Source: Flavobacteriales bacterium UBA5939 (GTDB lineage: Bacteria; Bacteroidota; Bacteroidia; Flavobacteriales; Schleiferiaceae). Taken from it: DNA of 17,220 bases. How positions within the stretch are numbered: the stretch's first letter is position 1; each line of letters begins with the position of its first letter. The position numbers and the translations under genes were made by a program. The notes under the pieces are model-generated. The model did not search any database. It was not told the DNA's origin and worked only from the letters and a program-made list of their open reading frames with translations. Shown piece by piece: positions 8,832-14,709 of this stretch. The DNA lies in NCBI GenBank assembly GCA_002430755.1, contig DJCX01000072.1:1-17220 (forward strand). Reading direction: 5' to 3'.

Positions 8832-9272
8832 CTATTTAAATCTGATTGCCACCTTCGCTTCTACGATGTCGGCAAACTGTATTTCTGCTTCCACATGCGG
8901 GGCACTCTTCTTCTTTTGAGGGACACTCAAAACCAAAAAGTCCTGCTCCACTTTTTCCAACTTTCCTTCCACTTGACGGTCGTCGAATTTGACCTTCAAA
9001 AAGCGGCCGACGTTTTTCTTGTACTGACGCCAAATTTTCAAGGGCCTGTTCAAATCTGGACTACTTACCGTGAGATTAAAATCTTCAACATCGCGGTCCA
9101 ATTCTGATTCCATCTTCCTATTGATCATTTTTATCTGATCCATTGAAAGACCTTCGTCCGCATCAACATAGGCAATGATTACGTTGTTTGGCTTCACCTC
9201 AAGCTCTACCAAAAAAGCGTTATTCTCAACCGTGGCCTGTTCAACGGCCTTTTCAATTTTTGCGTATTCCAT
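8832..9272 (-). CDS. rimP: Ribosome maturation factor RimP
   Basis: Small-subunit assembly factor that acts late on the 30S particle. The 146-residue protein has the RimP N-terminal alpha/beta domain (about 1-75) and the C-terminal SH3-like barrel (about 76-146). The family pattern is DADEGLSMDQI-x-x-(I/M)-NR, then ELDRDVEDFNLTVSSPDLNRPL: the V-S-S-P-D/G-L-N/D-R-P-L motif is the strongest family mark. I start at ATG 9272; a TTG one codon further upstream (9275) is also in frame but unnecessary. Position directly before nusA and infB confirms the assignment. The leader contains a terminator-like hairpin starting 15 nt upstream of the ATG. Confidence 0.95.
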   Translation of the reverse strand: MEYAKIEKAVEQATVENNAFLVELEVKPNNVIIAYVDADEGLSMDQIKMINRKMESELDRDVEDFNLTVSSPDLNRPLKIWRQYKKNVGRFLKVKFDDRQVEGKLEKVEQDFLVLSVPQKKKSAPHVEAEIQFADIVEAKVAIRFK

Positions 9273-9286
9273 CAATTACCGGCAAT

Positions 9287-9313
9287 AAAAGAGGGGACCG
9301 AAGTCCCCCTTTT
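9287..9313 (-). terminator. Terminator-like hairpin in the rimP-nusA-infB leader (candidate attenuator)
   Basis: Read on the minus strand: A4 G, then GGGGAC (9308-9303), loop UUCG (9302-9299), GUCCCC (9298-9293), a bulged U, then CUUUU followed by AUU. This is a GC-rich stem closed by a C(UUCG)G tetraloop and followed by a U-tract, the standard form of an intrinsic terminator. No minus-strand gene lies upstream (the neighbour is on the plus strand), so a terminator here would act on the operon's own leader. Flanking A and T runs also make it symmetric, so plus-strand termination cannot be excluded, though no plus-strand gene ends here. Confidence 0.6.
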
Positions 9314-9332
9314 GAGTGCCAAAAAGTTTTGA

Positions 9333-9365
9333 CAAATATAGTGCAATTCCGGGACTTCATCCAAA
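9333..9365 (-). promoter_or_regulatory. Candidate proximal promoter (P1) of rimP-nusA-infB
   Basis: On the minus strand TTTG (9365-9362), a 21-bp spacer and TATATTTG (9340-9333) fit the Bacteroidota TTTG / TAnnTTTG promoter pattern. Transcription would begin near 9326, giving a leader of roughly 55 nt that contains the hairpin at 9287-9313. Confidence 0.5.
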
Positions 9366-9391
9366 GTCGACTTCTAATTGATTCAAAATCA

Positions 9392-9399
9392 CAAAATTA
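9392..9399 (-). promoter_or_regulatory. Candidate distal promoter -7 element (P2) of rimP operon
   Basis: On the minus strand this reads TAATTTTG, a perfect TAnnTTTG match. No well-spaced TTG is seen upstream (nearest candidates at 12 and 29 bp). A transcript from here would start near 9385 and include the segment 9358-9351, which can pair with the hairpin's 5' arm. Confidence 0.3.
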
Positions 9400-9484
9400 A
9401 TACCCCGTTTTCAAGCTAAATACTTAGTCAAAAACAAATCTTAGTATATTTAACGCACTCAAAACCGCGCATTTACACATAACC

Positions 9485-10159
9485 ATGGCAAAGAAAAATG
9501 TCAAAATACTCATAGTGGACGACCATCCTATCCTAAGGGATGGTATTAAAACTATGCTCGAAATGGGAGACTTCGAAGGACATAGTTTCGAGGTTTCAGA
9601 GGCTGGAAATGGCATTGAAATGTCTGAACAGCTCAATAGCAAAGAATTCGATATCGTCATCATGGACTACAAGTTGGAGGAAACCGACGGTCCAACTTTG
9701 ACAAAGAAAGCCCTTGAAGCACATCCAAATCTTCGCGTGCTTGCGCTCTCCAACTACGGAGATGTTGATTACGCAGCGAATATGCTTGAAGCCGGTGCGA
9801 AAGGCTATGTTCTAAAGAGCGTAGGGACAGCGGAACTTGTTGCTTCCATTACAACCGTGCTTGATGGAAGATTATGTTATACCCAATCCCTGGCCAATGA
9901 ATTGATCGAAAAGAAAATTCTCGGTATAGGTGCTGCAGATCTTAAAAGTGATAATCCTGCAGTGGCCCGATTGAGTAAACGCGAAATAGAAATCATACAG
10001 CTCATATGCGACCAGCTCACCAATGAGCAGATCTCCAAACAACTCTTCCTGTCGAAGAGAACCATCGACAACCACCGTCAAAACATCCTGAATAAACTAG
10101 GGATGAATAACACTGCGGGTCTTGTTCGATTTGCTGTTGAGAACGGATTAGTCCTGTAA
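9485..10159 (+). CDS. NarL/FixJ-type two-component response regulator
   Basis: A 224-residue cytoplasmic DNA-binding regulator. The receiver domain (about 6-125) has the acidic pair Asp12-Asp13 (VDDHP), the phosphoacceptor Asp61 (VIMDYKLEE), the switch Ser89 and the conserved Lys111 (VLKS). After a linker of about 30 residues, the LuxR-type helix-turn-helix (about 160-222) shows LSKREIEIIQLI, TNEQISKQLFLSKRTIDNHRQ-N-I and the C-terminal KLGMNN step. No histidine kinase is adjacent, so the partner kinase and target genes are unknown. It is divergent from rimP with a 212-bp gap; an imperfect -7 element TATATTTA (9445-9452) lies 32 bp before the ATG. A terminator with nine Ts follows 24 bp after the stop, so it is a single-gene transcription unit. 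Confidence 0.93.
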   Translation: MAKKNVKILIVDDHPILRDGIKTMLEMGDFEGHSFEVSEAGNGIEMSEQLNSKEFDIVIMDYKLEETDGPTLTKKALEAHPNLRVLALSNYGDVDYAANMLEAGAKGYVLKSVGTAELVASITTVLDGRLCYTQSLANELIEKKILGIGAADLKSDNPAVARLSKREIEIIQLICDQLTNEQISKQLFLSKRTIDNHRQNILNKLGMNNTAGLVRFAVENGLVL

Positions 10160-10183
10160 AACAGACCACAATAAATACTGATA

Positions 10184-10212
10184 AAGGCGGCCGGATGGTC
10201 GCCTTTTTTTTT
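10184..10212 (+). terminator. Intrinsic terminator of the response regulator gene
   Basis: Stem GGCGGCC (10186-10192) with GGTCGCC (10197-10203), one G-T wobble, 4-nt loop, followed by nine Ts (10204-10212). Confidence 0.93.
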
Positions 10213-10223
10213 GCTCAAATCCC

Positions 10224-10261
10224 TTAAAATAAAAGCCCCCGGCGCTGCGCGCCGGGGGGCT
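10224..10261 (-). terminator. Intrinsic terminator of the multi-CBM secreted protein gene
   Basis: A 10-bp GC-only stem, CCCCCGGCGC (10236-10245) with GCGCCGGGGG (10249-10258), 3-nt loop; a G bulge (10259) allows two more pairs outside. On the minus strand it is followed by CTTTTATTTTAA, so it serves the gene ending at 10293. A small GTTCC-TAAA-GGAAC hairpin (10264-10277) lies between the stop and this terminator. Confidence 0.88.
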
Positions 10262-10292
10262 CTGTTCCTAAAGGAACTGTATGAGTAAGAGA

Positions 10293-11921
10293 TTATTCTA
10301 CGATAACCTTCATTGTTCTCAACTCACCTTTAGAGTTCGCGATGTTCACGAAGTACATACCGCGACCCATTTCAGAGGCATTCAACGCTACATTGCCCTG
10401 AGCATTGTCCATACCAGCAACTAAACGGCCAGTGATGTCCATTACACGAACTGTGTAGGAATCAGAAGTACCTAGAGCGATTGTTGCTACATCCGTCATA
10501 GGGTTCGGGTAAATCGTTACTGCATCCAATGCATTCTCTTCGACAGAAATGAATGAACAAGCACCGTAAATGTGCTGAACAGTATCTGCAGAACCTGTAC
10601 GTGCAAAGAAACGGTTGTACGAGCCCACACCATTATCTACACCACAGTCCATTGGTACTGGTTCGTGGTTAGAATTATTTGATGGATCGCCGTTAGAGAA
10701 GCGGTACTCCATAGTACCTGGACAGTACTGTGCAACTGTAGCGATGTACTGACCTGCTTGAGAGTGTGCCACCATTGGGATAGCATTTGAGCTCCACTGC
10801 GTGAAGTTACCCATCAAGTAAACCGTATCTGCTGGCGTGAAAGAAGCTTGTGTAAAGTCAACGATAAACGTTACGTCAGCCGTTGGAGGCGTAGTAGGAC
10901 ATGGCCCATATGTATCGTTACCGAAACAACGAGGAGCAACTACAGAGTCAGAGCTAACAGTAACAATCTTGTTACCACCGCCTTCCCAGTTGGTCGCGCC
11001 CGCTACGTGGTAACGTGCTTTGAACTGGAAATCACCTGAATCAACACCCATGTAAGAGATAGAGTAAACACCGTCACCGTCTGGATCAGACATCAACTCA
11101 CCACCCCATCCGTTGATAGGACCTGCAAGTGTGACAGAATCAATAGTAGAACATGCAGTCAAAGAGCTTACATCTACATTGATTGTGATATCGTACGTAG
11201 GAACTACTGTACATGGACCACACTGAGAGTAACAAACTTCGTAGATACCGCTAAGTGTATCTGTGTAGAAACGGTTATCGCCTTGGCTGATACCTGCAGA
11301 AGAAGCCTGACAAGTAGAAGGAACCGATTCAACAACACTCCATCCGTTACCGTTGATGAACTTGAAGTACGTAGAATCCGTCTTGCCTACATAAGCAATG
11401 TAACGGTGTACGCCGTCAAAATTAACCATCTGCGACTTCGCTGGATCCCAACCTTGGAAGTTACCCGCAACGTGAACTGAATCTGAAGAAACAGTCTGAA
11501 GCGCCATATCCACCTTGAATTGGATGGCTTTTTGACCTGCAGGAGCAGCACCACCGAACATTACTGCTGGAAGTGTAGTATCCTGAGAGATCACAGCCCA
11601 ACGGTTACTGTTACCGTTAGTACCTACTTGGATCGGTGCAGGAACACTTTCATCGTCGCCCCATGCGTTACCGTTCAAGAATTTGTACTCCAACTGTCCT
11701 GCGTTGACAGTTACAGTTGTTGAATAGATAGATGATGTACCTACCTGCGTCAATGAAGTCGTGCTTGGTGACCAAGACTGGAACGACCCCGCAACGTGAA
11801 CACCGTTAGAGTTGATAGTAGCAGAGCCCATATCAACCTGGAAGGTCACGCTATACGTTGTTTGCGCAAATGCACCCATTCCAAGGAACAAGGCAGCTGC
11901 TAAAGCGTAAAACTTTTTCAT
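10293..11921 (-). CDS. T9SS-sorted secreted protein with four tandem starch-binding-like modules, no enzyme domain
   Basis: A 542-residue exported protein. The signal peptide is 1-19 (MKKFYALAAA..., cleaved before Gln20). Four beta-sandwich modules follow at about 22-122, 130-232, 242-340 and 348-453. Each opens with a V-x-F-x-V-D-like strand and most carry a VHVAGNFQGWDP-type turn seen in CBM20/CBM48/SusE-like starch-binding folds (SFQSW 46-50, NFQGW 154-158, INGW 269-272, NFTQW 372-376). Modules 1 and 2 share a second aromatic site (KFLNGNAWG 80-88; KFINGNGWS 187-195) and an ESVP strand. Modules 2-4 end in Cys-containing linkers. Residues 466-542 are a type A T9SS sorting domain (YPNPMTD ... 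GRLV ... GMYFVNI ... KVIVE). No catalytic domain is present. Next to a GH13 enzyme and a sugar carrier it is probably a surface alpha-glucan binder; the exact CBM family is uncertain. Confidence 0.85.
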   Translation of the reverse strand: MKKFYALAAALFLGMGAFAQTTYSVTFQVDMGSATINSNGVHVAGSFQSWSPSTTSLTQVGTSSIYSTTVTVNAGQLEYKFLNGNAWGDDESVPAPIQVGTNGNSNRWAVISQDTTLPAVMFGGAAPAGQKAIQFKVDMALQTVSSDSVHVAGNFQGWDPAKSQMVNFDGVHRYIAYVGKTDSTYFKFINGNGWSVVESVPSTCQASSAGISQGDNRFYTDTLSGIYEVCYSQCGPCTVVPTYDITINVDVSSLTACSTIDSVTLAGPINGWGGELMSDPDGDGVYSISYMGVDSGDFQFKARYHVAGATNWEGGGNKIVTVSSDSVVAPRCFGNDTYGPCPTTPPTADVTFIVDFTQASFTPADTVYLMGNFTQWSSNAIPMVAHSQAGQYIATVAQYCPGTMEYRFSNGDPSNNSNHEPVPMDCGVDNGVGSYNRFFARTGSADTVQHIYGACSFISVEENALDAVTIYPNPMTDVATIALGTSDSYTVRVMDITGRLVAGMDNAQGNVALNASEMGRGMYFVNIANSKGELRTMKVIVE

Positions 11922-12042
11922 ATAAAAATGATTGGTTAGTAATTAGTGTACCGAATACCCTATAAAATTAAGACACAACACATTCCTTTCTGTGTCCAAT
12001 TCTGCCAATTTTTAACCATATTGTTGCATTATCCCGCAAAAA
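11922..12042. promoter_or_regulatory. Divergent control region of the alpha-glucan genes with an inverted repeat
   Basis: The 121-bp gap between the multi-CBM gene (minus) and the GH13 gene (plus) must contain both promoters. No perfect TAnnTTTG is present; near matches are TAATTTTA on the minus strand (11970-11963) and TATTGTTG on the plus strand (12019-12026). Between them lies an inverted repeat GACACA (11972-11977) / TGTGTC (11991-11996) with a 13-bp spacer, a candidate operator shared by both directions. Confidence 0.4.
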
Positions 12043-13818
12043 ATGAAGAATAGCGCCTTAAACTTCTTTTTATCCCTTCTGTGCCTTGCTTCGGTTACTA
12101 CAATTAAAGGGCAAAGTATTCACCGAATAGACCCGCCCAACTGGTGGATCGATTTTCCCCTTGATACTGTAGAGGTATTCATCACTGGCAAAGGATTTAC
12201 AAAGGCCGGTATTCACAGTTTTGAGGGTGCAGAAAGACTGGAATGGGGAATACTAAGTGACAATGTCGCCTGGGTACAATTCAGAATCCTACCCAACCTA
12301 TCATCTTCAAAAATCACCTTTAAAATTGGCCGCAGAACCGTCAAATACCCCCTTCTTGAGCGGAGTGGTTACCAGCCTCAGGGGTTAAGCGACCAAGACC
12401 TCATCTACCTCATTACCCCGGACCGATTTCACAATGGAAATCCAAAGAACGACGACATCAAAGGCATGCGCGAGCGCGGCACCGACCGAAACGAGCCCTA
12501 TGCACGCCACGGCGGGGACCTGGAGGGCATTATTGGGCAAGGACTTGACCATATCGAAAGCCTCGGAGCCACCGCCGTTTGGATCAATCCCCTGCTAGAA
12601 AACGATATGGCTCGCGACAGCTACCACGGCTACGCCATCACGGACCACTATCAAATAGACCCGCGCTACGGCAGCAACAAAGAACTCGTAGTACTGAGCG
12701 AGCAAATGCACAAGCACGGCCTAAAGCACGTCGCCGATGTCGTTTACAACCACTGGGGATCCTCGCATTACCTACAAGAACTAATGCCCGATTCTTCTAT
12801 GGTGCACTGGAACCAGAATGGCTCTGTTCCCTACTCAAGCTTCCGCTTCACATCCCTAACAGACCCCTACGCATCCAATGAAGATATCGACCGATTCGAA
12901 AAAGGCTGGTTCGCAGGAGCCATGCCCGACCTGAACCAGGAGCACCCACTAACCGCCTCATACCTTACCTATTCCACCCTTTGGTACATTGAATCCTTCG
13001 GTGTAGATGCCCTGCGCTGCGACACCTATGCCTTCTCACACCCTAAATTCCTCAAGGAGTTAAACATGCTACTCAAACGGGTATACCCGGAGCTCTTCAT
13101 CTTTGGAGAAACTTGGGCCTACAGTGAAGCATCACAACTCTACTTCGCCCCTAACGATAATGTGAGTGCAGGTTGGACAGGCAATGATGCTGTGACAGAC
13201 TTCACCCTTTGGCGTGCCATCCACTCGATGTACGAAGCTGATGAAAGCGAGCAATTCGGTTGGGCCACAGGTGCAGGTGCCTTGTACTACCGCCTCGCCG
13301 CCGATTACCTCTACGAGCGCCCGGAAGACCTCATCACCTTCGTTGACAATCACGACGACGGGCGCTTCCTCGGTCAACTCGGTAGTGAAGACAAACTGCG
13401 GAGCGCCTTAACGCTGCTCTACTTCATGCGCGGCATTCCTGTATTGTACTACGGAACAGAGCTTGGTTTGAAGGGACACGAGAACCATGGCGCCATTCGC
13501 GAGGATATGCCCGGATTTTCCCAAGATTTCCCTGATTATAGCATAATTGGCGGCCAATTATTAAATTTGTGTCAAGAATTGGGCGCTTTTCGTAAAGCAA
13601 GAGGAGCCGTTCAGTTTACCCAAAGAGTGCCAGAAGACGGTTATTATATCCTTGAGGCTGCAAACGATTACTCCAAATGGATATTGGTTGTAAACGCCAC
13701 AGACAAGATGAGGAGCCACGAATACTGGTCAGGCAAAGAACCCGTAATTAGCTCTGATAAAGGAAGCGGTTCGGTGTTCTACCCTTGGGAAGCCAAAATC
13801 TTTGAATTTGAGCAATGA
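12043..13818 (+). CDS. Periplasmic GH13 alpha-glucanase (cyclomaltodextrinase/neopullulanase-like)
   Basis: A 591-residue glycoside hydrolase of the alpha-amylase family, expected to cleave alpha-1,4 links in maltodextrins, cyclodextrins or pullulan. The signal peptide is about 1-23 (no lipobox, no T9SS domain), so the enzyme is predicted periplasmic, like SusA. An N-terminal beta domain (about 25-110, opening IDPPNWWIDFPLDTVEVFITG) resembles the cyclomaltodextrinase N domain. The TIM barrel has all conserved regions: DVVYNH (232-237), GVDALRCD (320-327) with nucleophile Asp327, FGE with acid/base Glu356, and FVDNHD (433-438) with Asp438. The C-terminal beta domain is about 510-591. Base composition is uneven: the barrel coding region is much richer in G+C than both ends. 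The stop overlaps the AraC start by ATGA, so the two are one operon. Exact specificity (cyclodextrin, pullulan, maltodextrin) is not decidable here. Confidence 0.9.
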   Translation: MKNSALNFFLSLLCLASVTTIKGQSIHRIDPPNWWIDFPLDTVEVFITGKGFTKAGIHSFEGAERLEWGILSDNVAWVQFRILPNLSSSKITFKIGRRTVKYPLLERSGYQPQGLSDQDLIYLITPDRFHNGNPKNDDIKGMRERGTDRNEPYARHGGDLEGIIGQGLDHIESLGATAVWINPLLENDMARDSYHGYAITDHYQIDPRYGSNKELVVLSEQMHKHGLKHVADVVYNHWGSSHYLQELMPDSSMVHWNQNGSVPYSSFRFTSLTDPYASNEDIDRFEKGWFAGAMPDLNQEHPLTASYLTYSTLWYIESFGVDALRCDTYAFSHPKFLKELNMLLKRVYPELFIFGETWAYSEASQLYFAPNDNVSAGWTGNDAVTDFTLWRAIHSMYEADESEQFGWATGAGALYYRLAADYLYERPEDLITFVDNHDDGRFLGQLGSEDKLRSALTLLYFMRGIPVLYYGTELGLKGHENHGAIREDMPGFSQDFPDYSIIGGQLLNLCQELGAFRKARGAVQFTQRVPEDGYYILEAANDYSKWILVVNATDKMRSHEYWSGKEPVISSDKGSGSVFYPWEAKIFEFEQ

Positions 13819-14687
13819 AAGCCACGATCGAAAACATACGAATTGCCGAAAAAGACAGAAGCTACCACAGCTATGTACTTGCACAACTCGTGGGCAGACG
13901 TGGACCTTCTATTTTCACTGACTATTGGCACTACCACCCGGAGATTGAAATCACCTATGTCGTTAAAGGCGAAGGCCTCGCCTTCATAGGTAACAAAATC
14001 GTTGAATTCAAAGCCGGCCAAGCGTTCTTGATTGGTCCTTACCTGCCGCACAACTTTGTGGCCTCCGATGAAGAGGAGATGATTATGGACCGTGAATGTT
14101 GGGGACTTCAGTTTACTCAAGAATGGCTGAACTCGTTTAAAGAAAGTGCCGCATTGGGGCCGCTTTTTAAAGCGATGAGTTTTGGTGTAGATCTCGGACA
14201 ATTCACTCACGAAGAACACGAAGACTTCGCTCATATTGTTGGGACCAACTCTCTGAAAAGCATGGCCTCGTTCTTCAATCTAATGGCTTCTATCGCCGAA
14301 CGAAAAGAGCTCAAAACTATTTCGACGACGAGCGCTTACAGCAACGTGATGAGTCAGAAGATCAGCAAACGTATGGAACGCGTTTCTAAGTACATCCAGG
14401 ACAATTACCAACGCGCAATAACGCTGTCTGAAATATCTGATATAGCAAGCATGACAGAGCAGAGTTTCAGCCGCTGGTTCCGACAGACCTCAGGACTGAC
14501 TTTTATCGACTACTTAATGCAACTGCGCACAACGGTCGCTTCACACTTGCTCGTAAATACCAACAAGCCGATGTCAGAGGTTGCGGAAGAGAGTGGGTTT
14601 AACTCCAGCTCATCATTCAACCGTTCCTTCCTAAAAGTCAAGGGTTGTTCTCCTCGCGAATTTCGAAAGCAAAAAAGACCGCTATAA
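13815..14687 (+). CDS. AraC-family regulator with N-terminal cupin sugar-sensing domain
   Basis: A 290-residue transcription regulator. The N-terminal cupin (about 25-105) carries the typical HYHPEIEITYVVKGEG pattern (39-54) and a second strand KAGQAFLIGPYLPH (66-79); in this class it binds the effector, usually a sugar. The C-terminal AraC/XylS domain (about 186-288) has two helix-turn-helix units at about 203-223 (ITLSEISDIASMTEQSFSR) and 251-272 (PMSEVAEESGFNSSSSFNR), plus the closing GCSPREFRK. It starts inside the GH13 stop codon (ATGA), so it is translationally coupled to that enzyme and probably controls this locus, perhaps including itself. Its stop codon directly abuts the stop codon of the convergent transporter gene with no base between. 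In the model Bacteroides starch locus the regulator is SusR, a different type. Confidence 0.9.
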   Translation: MKATIENIRIAEKDRSYHSYVLAQLVGRRGPSIFTDYWHYHPEIEITYVVKGEGLAFIGNKIVEFKAGQAFLIGPYLPHNFVASDEEEMIMDRECWGLQFTQEWLNSFKESAALGPLFKAMSFGVDLGQFTHEEHEDFAHIVGTNSLKSMASFFNLMASIAERKELKTISTTSAYSNVMSQKISKRMERVSKYIQDNYQRAITLSEISDIASMTEQSFSRWFRQTSGLTFIDYLMQLRTTVASHLLVNTNKPMSEVAEESGFNSSSSFNRSFLKVKGCSPREFRKQKRPL

Positions 14688-14709
14688 CTACGCCTCGGGC
14701 GTGTAGGTC
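14671..14709 (-). terminator. Possible transporter-gene terminator lying inside the AraC gene end
   Basis: On the minus strand GACC (14709-14706) can pair with GGTC (14680-14677), enclosing an inner hairpin CGCC-CGA-GGCG (14701-14691) that can extend by CTA/TAG. Six Ts follow directly (14676-14671). The outer stem is only 4 bp with an internal loop, so this is a weak candidate. Confidence 0.3.

Noticed and set aside
9445..9452. TATATTTA as the promoter of the response regulator
   Set aside because: Only 7 of 8 consensus positions match (last G missing) and no well-spaced TTG lies upstream; too weak to list as a feature.
10264..10277. GTTCC-TAAA-GGAAC small hairpin
   Set aside because: A 5-bp stem without a U-tract, next to a much stronger terminator; probably incidental.
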